Of a stretch of DNA of 64,000 nt, positions 36,501-44,100 are shown piece after piece. This stretch comes from Siphonodentalium dalli (lineage: Eukaryota; Mollusca; Scaphopoda; Gadilida; Siphonodentaliidae). The notes under the pieces were generated by a model that was not told the DNA's origin, ran no database searches, and saw only the letters and a list, made by a program, of their open reading frames with translations. Both the position numbers and the translations under genes were made by a program. Within the stretch, counting starts at the first letter, position 1. The number at the start of each line of letters is the position of its first letter. The stretch lies in assembly GCA_032622095.1 (NCBI GenBank), contig CP136061.1, forward strand, positions 21,826,991-21,890,990, in the 5' to 3' direction.

Positions 36501-37779
36501 ACCAAAACAGGAACGAAATGTTTAATTACAAATAAAAACAATTACATAATATTAATAATTGTTACCAGTGTATTTATCACTATCCAATTAATAAAATACA
36601 AGAATTCAACATGAGACCTCCGTCTGAGGAAGAGAATTTTGATGTTATACCACAATATCCTGAACTCAACTGTAGAGACACTGAATACCAAGGATGACAA
36701 GGATGACACAACACTTTTTTACAGTCTGCATGTTGTTTTTTTTTTTATGTCGGCTTTTAGATAAGAGGTCATTGAGGTCACTGGCTGACATGGAATCAGT
36801 TTGAATGCTGGTGATTAGCGGTCACTACGTTGAATAGTAGTCGTTAATTGGTGAACAATGGGGGATGTTGTAAACACACTACAGTCTACACTATATAATG
36901 GGTCTAGTCAGGATATTTTACATATTTATTTCAATTCATTCGATATATAATAACTGAAGCGTGGTGAATGCAGTCAACCACGTAATTTATATGTGTCAGG
37001 TGACGTGTACTTTCGGGGGTTTATACCTGTGTTTGGCAGGACCTGGCTGTATATCATCAAATTTGTGTTTGGTTACACTTTCCCCATGTTTACTGGTCAT
37101 TTATTCAACAAAACATCGTTATATTTAACACAGTTTATTAAAGAAAAACAAGCACCTGATTATTATTTAGACAATCGAAAATGCCGATGTTGAAACCCGA
37201 GTACCGATTGTCATCCGATGGGCCACAATCGGTGAACCTACAGCCAAATCAAGGCTACTAGTACTACACCGAACTACATACAGATACAGAATCGGCCGAT
37301 TCCGATTGTCATTTCTGATTATCGGCTCATCTCTAGTTGGTTTTAATACCGCAGTGTTAAAAATACCGTACAGCCCTACCTCGCTACTCTCTGATGTCAT
37401 GACCACTGATGACACTACTCTTGGCACACCATCATGACCTTGAGCCGAACCAAATGGCTGTCCCGATTGCAACAATAAAGTCTAGACACCTGCTGTGGCG
37501 AAGAAGTCAAGGGTTCGGCAAAAATTCCTGTACAAATTCCAAATGTGGATCTAATCGATCCCTCTCCATAATGCGATAATACGGGCATGTGAGAGTGTAT
37601 AGAGAATACACAACAGGGAACAGCATCCCTAATTTCTTAAATTTGTAAAAAAAAAAATGAAAATGAATTGTTTTGAAAAACTTCAACTTCAACTTTCAAG
37701 ACACCTGTTTACTTACCATAACATTGCTAGATTCCAATTGGCGTTTCTTTCTCTCAATCTCTGCTTTCAAGAAATCCAT
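18502..37779 (-). CDS. PRPF18: Pre-mRNA splicing factor 18, complete
   Basis: Ten minus-strand exons (37779-37717, 32973-32866, 31830-31744, 31222-31109, 29759-29622, 25588-25520, 24171-24031, 21538-21467, 20502-20347, 18582-18502) join into 342 residues, the same length as the human protein. PRPF18 acts with SLU7 in the second catalytic step of splicing, in the nucleus, associated with the U5 snRNP. Seen: N-terminus [19 protein letters not shown] motif around residues 82-115 ([17 protein letters not shown], then F..FLRLKKLE); acidic linker; Prp18 domain about 180-335 with [18 protein letters not shown] and the near-invariant [19 protein letters not shown] block carrying ARTGREKI; end [18 protein letters not shown]. 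Every intron is phase 0. Introns hold dozens of MITEs and two large hAT elements. The start is 207 bp from the divergent CTBS start. Confidence 0.96.
18660..19200. repeat. Degenerate dispersed repeat (CTCCCATCTAGA type)
   Basis: Four loosely spaced CTCCCATCTAGA/ CCATCTACAT units with 'gatgatcggatgagggaggtg' and 'aagatggctgc' phrases. Related scraps at 30950-31085, 44860-44960 and 47165-47215. Confidence 0.55.
19207..19573. mobile_element. GC-rich inverted-repeat element (CCGCGG-rich)
   Basis: Ends TACCCTGCTGGACAAAACAA / TTGTTTTGTCCAGCGGGGTA, then AGTGT. The inside is a mosaic of inverted copies of ACCGCGGCCGAA and GGCAA.TACACCGCGG. TA at both ends could be a TA duplication. Confidence 0.7.
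19976..20321. mobile_element. Family-A2 TTAA MITE
   Basis: TTAACCCTTTACCCAACAG to TTGTTGGGTAAAGGGTTAA; two shared hairpins (about 20005-20075 and 20100-20175). Ends 25 bp past the PRPF18 exon 9 donor. Confidence 0.88.
20347..20502 (-). CDS. PRPF18: PRPF18 exon 9 (Prp18 core)
   Basis: 52 codons holding the most conserved block of the family, [24 protein letters not shown] and [15 protein letters not shown]. Acceptor tttcag, donor gtaact. A TTAA MITE edge lies 25 bp past the donor. Confidence 0.97.
20721..20963. mobile_element. Family-A1 TTAA MITE
   Basis: TTAACCCTTTCATGATGGGA to CTCATGGAAGGGTTAA with two shared hairpins. A family-E-like end (AACCCTTTAATAACTGAATA) precedes it at about 20571. 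Confidence 0.85.
21190..21444. mobile_element. Family-C MITE, two-hairpin type
   Basis: CAAGCCTTGAAATAGGGTG to CACCCTATTTCAAGGCTTG; the two termini share the same variant base, consistent with a perfect global palindrome. It ends 22 bp from PRPF18 exon 8. Confidence 0.85.
21467..21538 (-). CDS. PRPF18: PRPF18 exon 8
   Basis: 24 codons, [20 protein letters not shown] then DYIM, matching [20 protein letters not shown]. Acceptor attgcag, donor gtatgc. A family-C MITE edge lies 22 bp past the donor. Confidence 0.92.
21572..21708. repeat. Two ~70-bp tandem units
   Basis: AAAGGGACCCAAGG.ACTCACA and AAAAGTCTGTAAAAACATCA repeated twice. Confidence 0.7.
21841..22081. mobile_element. Family-C MITE with exact 8-bp duplication
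   Basis: CAAGCCTTGAAATTTGGTG to CACCCTATTTCAAGGCTTG, flanked by gatatgga at 21833-21840 and 22082-22089. The second hairpin is partly deleted. Confidence 0.9.
22427..23535. mobile_element. hAT-like non-autonomous element
   Basis: Ends CAGGCCTCAGC / GCTGAGGCCTG with exact 8-bp duplication cgccatac (22419-22426, 23536-23543). Left subterminal AAGGCGACTAAGGCGA repeats, right subterminal GAAGTCTCCCTAAATTTCCT repeats. No transposase recognised. Confidence 0.82.
23543..23844. mobile_element. Family-C element adjoining the hAT duplication
   Basis: CAAGTCTGAGTTTAGTGTGC to TTAAACTCAGACTTG; flanks gcgccata / gtgccaca. Carries the long-subtype TCGATTATGCA module. Confidence 0.75.
24031..24171 (-). CDS. 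PRPF18: PRPF18 exon 7
   Basis: 47 codons, [20 protein letters not shown]...[12 protein letters not shown], matching LLGVWAKELN...YLRPLFRKLRKR. Acceptor caccag, donor gtaacc. Confidence 0.94.
24251..24514. mobile_element. Family-A1 TTAA MITE
   Basis: TTAACCCTTTCATGATGGGA to AGTCATGGAAGGGTTAA, two hairpins, TTAA on both sides. Confidence 0.88.
24535..24790. mobile_element. Family-E TTAA element, most complete copy
   Basis: TTAACCCTTTCTATACTAAAT to ATTTAGTATAGAAATGGTCAA. It lacks the family-A hairpin. Related pieces at 3347, 5170, 20571 and 25788. Confidence 0.7.
24885..25190 (-). mobile_element. tRNA-headed SINE, minus orientation
   Basis: Read on the minus strand, GGCTCAGTTGGTAAGGGG (A-box like) and CGGGTTCAAATTCAC (B-box like) form a tRNA-type Pol III promoter near 25090-25190. 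The other end holds GGTTTAATGTCGCTTTCAGC and GGCCATATCACGAC, which resembles the Nin conserved SINE domain reported from many invertebrates (recalled, not checked). Poly-C lies at about 25180-25191. Confidence 0.62.
25246..25491. mobile_element. Family-A1 TTAA MITE, right end mutated
   Basis: TTAACCCTTTTATGATGAGA to AGTCATGGAAGGGTTCA; two hairpins. Ends about 28 bp past the PRPF18 exon 6 donor. Confidence 0.8.
25520..25588 (-). CDS. PRPF18: PRPF18 exon 6
   Basis: 23 codons, [20 protein letters not shown] then FLK, matching [20 protein letters not shown]. Acceptor cttcag, donor gtgaga. A family-A MITE edge lies about 28 bp past the donor. Confidence 0.9.
25788..26550. other. PRPF18 intron, no further gene
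   Basis: Starts with a family-E end fragment (TTAAACCCTTTGTTTACTAA, 25788-25870). The rest shows nothing I recognise. Confidence 0.45.
26629..28618 (-). mobile_element. hAT transposon with broken transposase
   Basis: Ends CAGGGATGAAAGT / ACTTTCATCTCTG and exact 8-bp duplication tgcatagc (26621-26628, 28619-28626). 1990 bp long. Minus-strand transposase N-terminal half remains; the C-terminal half including the dimerisation domain is missing. Confidence 0.9.
27405..28079 (-). pseudogene. hAT-type transposase, N-terminal half, frameshifted
   Basis: The first frame (28079-27868) has [20 protein letters not shown], then [20 protein letters not shown] and HSK, a BED-like zinc-finger start. A shift near 27865 leads into the second frame (to about 27405) with [40 protein letters not shown] and SGFETRLH. 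That matches the first part of the hAT catalytic fold, with Asp in NMDE and Asp in [10 protein letters not shown]. Homology stops at about 27405. Not an active gene. Confidence 0.82.
29318..29562. mobile_element. Family-A1 TTAA MITE
   Basis: TTAACCCTTCCATGACTGGA to CGTCATGAAAGGGTTAA, opposite orientation to the copy at 24251. Confidence 0.85.
29622..29759 (-). CDS. PRPF18: PRPF18 exon 5
   Basis: 46 codons, [20 protein letters not shown]...TTLEDIA, matching the LKAALDKIDQQYLNEI segment of the human protein. Acceptor gaacag, donor gtatgc. Confidence 0.92.
30071..30324. mobile_element. Family-C MITE, two-hairpin type, well preserved
   Basis: CAAGCCTTGAAATAGCGTG to CACCCTATTTCAAGGCTTG; outer arms carry the paired variants CTATCCCGC / GCGGGATAG. 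Flanks share only ctcagt. Confidence 0.85.
31109..31222 (-). CDS. PRPF18: PRPF18 exon 4 (SFM motif)
   Basis: 38 codons, [20 protein letters not shown] and [18 protein letters not shown]; the SFM motif shared with PRPF4. Acceptor catcag, donor gtaggt. Confidence 0.94.
31550..31684. repeat. 20-bp tandem repeat
   Basis: About six units of AACTGTGGTATTCATTGACT, in PRPF18 intron 3, about 60 bp from exon 3. Confidence 0.9.
31744..31830 (-). CDS. PRPF18: PRPF18 exon 3
   Basis: 29 codons of variable polar linker, [20 protein letters not shown], ending PQLSRKE, which begins the SFM motif (family: LSRQEVIRRLRERGEPI). Acceptor attacag, donor gtaccg. Confidence 0.88.
31911..32035. repeat. ~52-bp tandem repeat, about 2.5 units
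   Basis: Units start ATTCTGATATATTTGTATAC and end TTTTTCAATTATTTT. Confidence 0.8.
32618..32735. mobile_element. Family-C fragment
   Basis: From AGAAGATGAGGCCTAAGCAG to TTAAAATCAGGCTTG; half of one hairpin deleted. Confidence 0.65.
32769..32846 (-). pseudogene. Partial duplicate of PRPF18 exon 2 with its donor
   Basis: The strand-opposite copy repeats AATATTGGAAGAAACATGGT, CGACTTAAGGAGTTA and GAGGCCAGCGATTC plus the GTTTGT donor. It has a 6-bp insertion and two or three substitutions relative to 32850-32921. Read on from the true exon it meets a stop, so it is not a usable exon end. Confidence 0.85.
32866..32973 (-). CDS. PRPF18: PRPF18 exon 2
   Basis: 36 codons, [20 protein letters not shown]...TEASDS, acceptor atttcag, weak donor gtttgt. 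Its 3' half, including the donor, is duplicated just downstream in the intron (plus coordinates 32769-32846). Confidence 0.92.
33600..33975. repeat. 120-bp tandem repeat, about three units
   Basis: GTGGATTCAAAAC recurs at 33719, 33839 and (as GTGGATTCAGC) 33959, each with CACTGCCGCAGCCGC and AAAACATGCTTCATTTCTAC. Confidence 0.85.
34747..35837. mobile_element. Probable hAT-like element, duplication imperfect
   Basis: Left 34744-34762 CAGGGCTGGCGGTCTCGAAAT and right ATTTCCAGGCCTG; subterminal GGAGGGCTATTAATAGCCCTCC-type palindrome (about 34772-34795) and GGCGG repeats. Flanks gcccaatg / ccaatg agree only if one base was lost. Confidence 0.5.
36056..37335. mobile_element. hAT-like non-autonomous element
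   Basis: Ends TAGTGATGAGCCGATTG / ATCGGCTCATCTCTA and exact 8-bp duplication gttggttt (36048-36055, 37336-37343). Subterminal GCCGATTCCGATT repeats at both ends. No transposase recognised. Confidence 0.88.
37717..37779 (-). CDS. PRPF18: PRPF18 exon 1 (start codon)
   Basis: 21 codons from ATG at 37779-37777, [21 protein letters not shown], donor gtaagt. It matches the MDxLKxEIxRKRQL start of the family, which fixes the initiation codon. Confidence 0.94.
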
Positions 37780-37986
37780 TTGTCAGAGATTGAATTAAGA
37801 TTAATAAGAATTCCCTAGTCAAAAAAGAAGAATTTAATCGAAACTTCGCATAAACGTCCACTATTTATTTGGCTGGACTGAGTTACCTTTTGGAATTTGC
37901 TGTTTACCGGGTTGTTAATTTCCGTTTACCGTTTCGCTGTTCGAGATATTAACCCTCTGATTTAATTCATTACCACGAATTTAAAA
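37780..37986. promoter_or_regulatory. Shared bidirectional promoter region of PRPF18 and CTBS
   Basis: Only 207 bp separate the two divergent start codons, so both 5' UTRs and any core promoters must fit here or overlap the genes. The stretch is AT-rich, has no recognised MITE and no clear TATA box at a set position. Co-regulation is an inference from spacing. Confidence 0.7.
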
Positions 37987-38118
37987 ATGTCTGGTTTTGG
38001 GAAACCAATTTGCTTAGCATTTCTGCTTTACCAATATGTTGATTTAGTCGCTACTCTGAAATGTCCATGCAAAGATAAAGAGTCGTGTCGTCCATTGGAA
38101 ATTCCGCAAAAGAATGAG
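37987..38118 (+). CDS. CTBS: CTBS exon 1 (signal peptide)
   Basis: 44 codons from ATG 37987: MSGFGKPICLAFLLYQYVDL, then VATLKCPCKDKESCRPLEIP and QKNE. Donor gtctaact is weak, but the CPC...CRP pattern and the in-frame join to exon 2 (E-IFIFSTVN) match the family (FEVFVFDVG). Confidence 0.88.
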
Positions 38119-41100
38119 GTCTAACTTCAAACTCTAAATTATTCTAAAATGTAGTAATCTCAAAGTCTCAAAGTGTCAAATTTCTAAATTATGAATATAA
38201 ATACATAATTTTATGGGAAGCCAAATTGACATTTAATAAATAATTGAGCTTAAAGCACAATAAGGATTCTATAATTGCGCTTAAGCGCAATAAGGGAATA
38301 TATAATTGCGCTTGAGCGCAATAAGGAAATATATAATTGCGCTTTAGCTCAATAACTTGAATAAGGAATTTCTAATTGCGCTTGAACGCAATAAGGAATA
38401 TTCTTATTCAAGTTATTGGGCTTAAGTGCAATACGGAAAATTCTTATTGTGCAATAAGCCATGTTACTGTTATTCAAATGATATTGTCCATAGTGCGATA
38501 GGTGGAGTTTATTTGTGAGGTGACCTGGTGACTGTCCACATTCGGATTCTACTATTTGCAGAGGGGTGATCTCATGAGGGAGATATTAATTAAGCTTAAG
38601 CGCAATAAGGAATATCTTAGCGCAATAAGGAATCCCTAGTTGTGCTTAAGTGCAATAAGGAAAAATCTAATTGAGCTTAAGCTCAATAAGAGCTATAGAA
38701 GATCTTATTGTGCTTAAGTGCAATAAGGAATGTCTAATCGCACTTAAGCGCAATAAGGAATATCTCTAATTGCGCTTAAGCGCAATAAGGAATATTCTTA
38801 TTGTGCTTAAGTGCAATAAGAAATATTCTTATTGTGCTTAAGCGCAATTAGAGATTCCGTACTTATTGCGCTTGAGCTCAATTATTTATTAAATGTCAAT
38901 TTTGTTTCCATATAATTATTGTTGCTTCCCTGTTTTCAGGTTGTCTTATTCAGGTTGGGCACACATCCAAAACAAGCTATATTTTTAATGTTATTTACAC
39001 ATCTCATCAATTTTGTGCATATTCCACAAAAAACTAAAAAACTTTAAAAAGTGCAAAAAGAATTGAAGTTGTTTACCACTATCATGTCTACAAAGAAACA
39101 ATAAACCCGACCTATTATTGAATTACGTCACCAGTCCTGTGCGTCTATGGATGACATCGCATGAAGGAAGATCAACGATTCAGACTGCATAATCCATAAT
39201 GAAATATTCAATAACTTCTTTTATGGGCGGTACAAAAATCTTTTCGGCAACGTGCTCAGTGGATGAGCAGGCATCGATAATGACTGAGAAAAGCTACACT
39301 GGTAATATGCTTTAAGAGTAGTATTTATTTTCATGCTATGATGAATTACACATAATTGAATTATGTTTAAGCATAGGCCAAATTCAATTTTAAGCGTAAT
39401 GCTGATACCCTCTCTTAAAACTCCCCTCAGATTGAAATGGGTGAAACCTTTGACATGTCTCAGTCATTGAGTTAAAATAATATTTCCAAGGGCATATAGA
39501 TGAAGGCACCACACATACATTTTACTGATACCATTTTAGATTATATTATTTTATCCATTGATGGTAAGAAATCTAGAAAACCCAATTACGCTTAAGCATA
39601 ATTTATTTATGCTAAAGCATAATTGAATTACGTTTAAAGGGGTACTGTACGCCATTTGCATTAAATTTCCGGTGACAACAACGATCTAATATCGATAATA
39701 TATAGAAACATAAGTAATTTGAGTCGAAGATGTATTCTGTAAACGCTCAGGTTAATATGCTATCTTAAAATTTAATAATTTAAAAGTTAATAATTTGATA
39801 TAAATTGAATTTATGACTGGAGCCATAAAATGGCGTCAATTAAATTACGAATTTCCGTAATCAAAATAAAGTAATTGAGGGATACTGGATGTTAAACCGA
39901 TCGCACACACGATTGCTTAAAATATTATAATGATACGGGGAGAACACTCAAGTCACTCACTGACTAGCGACGATACAATAACTTAAATGATTATATTGGA
40001 CTAGTATGCCTATAATATAACTTTTATTTGATTCATTTGGTTGAAAACTGTACAAAAATTACTCGACAACGACAATTTGTATTTTTGCATTCCGGTAAAT
40101 TTGTCATCCGTAACACTACTTCGTACTCAACAGACTTTCAAATAATGAAACAATTGTTACCTTATTCTCTCACTCGGAGACTATAGAAACCAACAACAAC
40201 ATTTGGCGTACAGTACCCCTTTAAGTGTGTTTGAATTACGTTTAAACGTAATTAGCTAATATATATGAATTTGCCATCATATAATTCAATTCTATTATGC
40301 TGAAGCTTAAAACTAAATCTGAATTACACTTAAAATTATTTAATTATTTAACGTAATTCACTAATAAATATGAGTTTGGTCTCCCATAAATTTGGTAAAT
40401 TCTCTTGATTGGCATGTCATGTGGAAATGCTTTAGTGATTATGACACATTTTTATTTTAGTTTTTTCTAATGTTTTTCTTCTTTTCAGATTTTTATATTT
40501 TCTACAGTCAATAACCAAAGTCACTGGAATAAATATGATTGGTCGAAAATTACAACAGTTGCCATGGCTGGTTATCATAATCCACAGCTGATGTGTTTGG
40601 CACACTCTCATGCAGCTAGAGTTGTTATGTTAGGTAACTATCTGTCCATCTGCTACTGTGCATCGATCCTCATGCAGCTAGAGTTGTTATGTTAGGTAAT
40701 TATCTGTCCATCAGTGGACCGGCCTAGAGGGAGATATATATGAGAGAGAGATATCTTCTCCCTGAATTGTTTTACATTAAGGAATCCAGGCAGATAATAC
40801 TATAACTAGAATGACTAAACTATGTTTGCTGACTACTATGGACTATAATGGGCTCTTGCGTTAATCCTTTCATGACTGGAGCTGTGTTGGTACAACATTA
40901 AAGATACTGTGCCACTGCATTCTCTTATATATGCAAGTCTCCCATTGGGAGCCTCTCATATTAGAGACTACGCTAGCCTACGAGGTCAAGGTAAATATTG
41001 TTAGGCCAATGCATTCGCTTATATATTCGAGGCTCCCTATGGGGTACTCTCATATATAAGAGAATGCATTGGCACAGAGTTTTAGCAAAATTTCAGGAAG

Positions 41101-44100
41101 CTCCAGTCATGGAAGGGTTAAATAATACTTTATATTGGATAAATGGGTTGCTGATTACTTGAGTTTCAGTGGCGGTATTCATTTCAATGAAATGTTGCTT
41201 TGTGTAGGTATAGTTTATTGCTATGTGTAGGTAGTTTATTGCTTTGTGTAGGTAGTTTATTCAGCCTCATCAGACTCTATATATTTACCACATGGTCCTT
41301 CATATGACAATGCTAAGCCATTCCATTACTAAGTAGGTCCATGAAATCTGTAAACACTTTCATGACGGAAGCTGCACTGGTGCAGCATTGAAGATCCTGT
41401 GCCAGAGCATTTTCTTAAATATGCGAGTCTCCCATAGGGAGCCTCGCATATATAAGAGAATGCATATATAAGAGAATGCACTGGTTTACATGGTCAAGGT
41501 AAATATTGTTAGGCCAATGTATTCTCTTATATATGCAAGGCTCCCTATGGCAGACTCGCATATAAGAGAATGCATTTGCAGAGAGTTTTCCCAAATTTCA
41601 AGAAGCTCCAGTCATAGAAGGATTAAATTCCATGTCATTTTTAAAATTTGCATAGATATTAACCAATTCTGATTGCGAGATAATTCAGATTAATTCTGAC
41701 AGAATCATTGGTCTTTGGAGTTTTCACCACCCAGTCAGTAAATTAGTCTTTATTTTCTATATTGTACCCAAAGATTAACCAACATGAATACCTGCGTACA
41801 TGGTATTTTGAGATTGATCTGACCTTTACTTGAACATTGAGTTTCTGTTATTTTACAGTGGATTATCCAAAAGAGCAATTAGCCAATAAAACTGCACGAT
41901 CACAGTGGATCAAAACACATCTGACAACTGTGATTGATAACAATTATGACGGTATCAACATAGATTTTGAACAAGTCATTAGGAAAGATGAATTACATCT
42001 GAGGGAGGCACTCTCACATCTTGTTCAAGAGAGTACCGAGGTTTTCAAATCACATTCCAAATATCTACAGGTGTGTATACCTTTTGTTCTACAAGCTGGA
42101 AATACTTCATGCTGATGGTGTTATGAAGAGCGATAATGTATATTAAGTCAACTATTATGTCTGAACAATTGAAGGTTTTTATTAAGCTTAATAAAAATAT
42201 TATTGTAATTACAATTACTTTCAGTCAATCGCATAATACTTAAAGTTATTTGAAGCACTCGGTTGCTGCTCACAGCGAATAAACTTTTTCAACGCAGGTA
42301 TTTCAATAAATTTTGTATAAAATTTCCAACACACAACGCCATTATTTTTGGTCTAAATTAAATAAATTGACTCTAGTTGGCGAAACCATTTTCGTTTGTT
42401 TACCAGTTGTTGGGGACAAATGAAGGACTGTTTGTTTACATTTCTGCATAGTTCAGATTTCATGTTTTTCGAAATGGAATGGCCAACGTTGTTGAATATT
42501 TTGACAATAATAGTTTACTTATAAATTCTTCAAATGGGTGTAGTGGCCGAGTCATAAAATATCAGTTTGATGTAGTGATTTCGGTAATAATAATAATATA
42601 AATTCACCAAACCATGTGCAATACATTTGATTCACTTCATGAAGTGATCGATAAATTATTGTAATATAATTAATTTTACTTGGAAAATGCACCTGATTTA
42701 TTTATATTGACAGAAGTATTTTCTAAACATAACAGATCTTCAAGTGAAAAAAAATGGATCAGTACCAAACATTTTCAAATCATTTTACAGTACCTAAATG
42801 ATTTTACTGTACCTAAATCAGTTTACTGTACCTAAATGATTTTACTGTACCTAAATGAGTTTACTGTACCTAAATGAGTTTACTGTACCTAAATGATTTT
42901 ACTGTACCTAAATCAGTTTACTGTACCTAAATGAGTTTACTGTACCTAAATCAGTTTACTGTACCTAAATCAGTTTACTGTACCTAAATCAGTTTACTGT
43001 ACCTAAATCAGTTTACTGTACCTAAATCAGTTTACTGTACCTAAATCAGTTTACTGTACCTAAATCAGTTTACTGTACCTACATGCAGACCATCTATACT
43101 TCAGGTAACAGTGGATGTGCCTTGGTCACCAGACTGTATTGACAGTAGATGCTATGACTTTACCACCATATCGGCTAACTCAGACTTTATGTTTGTAATG
43201 GCATATGACATGCGGAGTCAAATCATCGGGAAATGCATTGCATGGGCAAATTCTCCATATAATATTACAAATTCAGGTATGTTGTTGTTATTATTTTTTT
43301 TACCGTGTGCCAATGCATTCTCTTATATATGCGAGTCGACCATAGGTCGCCTCGCATATATAAGAGAATGCATTGGCCTAACAATTTTTTACAATTTTAA
43401 TAATTTGTTCTTGTATTCTTTAACAATTTTATAATTTCACCCATACAGAGCCCCAGACAAACATGAGCAGACGACACTCTTCTATATGCTTCTATATATG
43501 TGTGGGGCTCCCTGCAGGGTAATGGATGTTTTTTTATTTTAATCTTCTGATCATGTTCTGATGCTGAACTATTTGTCCCCCGGACTATAGAAATTACCGG
43601 TATCCATCCATCCATCTTGCCAAGATGGTTTCCGGATGGTAACTTTAGCTATAGTTATCAGATTGTTTTCAAATTTGGTGTATGGATCGCTTACATGAAA
43701 ATACAGGGCAAGTTCAAATTTTAATTTGGTCTGCCCATTTTTACCAGAGTTATATGGTCCTTGTCGACTTAGAATTTGACAATTATTTTGGTTTCCCGAT
43801 GATAACTTTAGTTATTTGATGTGTATCTGGTGTGGTCGATTAAATTGTTTATGGCTGTGACTGCTGGATGATAATTTCCTACCTTATATATTACAGTGTT
43901 ATAGTCTCTTGATGCTTGAAGTGCAAGCTTGGAATTTTCTATTCTAAATCTCTCATCTATCATCCATCTATCATATGCAAGCCTTGAAATATGGTGTCTG
44001 TCATTTGCAGAATGAGGTCCCCAGAGGGTGAATTTAGTGATGCTAACCCACATAGCGGGCTAGCATCACCAAATTCACCCTCTGGGAACCTCATTCTGCT

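Noticed and set aside
37167-37475. 102-codon minus frame as a gene
   Set aside because: It crosses the right end of the hAT element and its duplication; no domain recognised.
38205-38915. CRISPR-like palindromic repeat array
   Set aside because: The 'spacers' are short degenerate joins, repeats vary, and the whole is enclosed by inverted ends; it is a foldback element.
42789-43083. CRISPR-like array
   Set aside because: 19-bp units are directly contiguous with no spacers, and the DNA is an animal intron.
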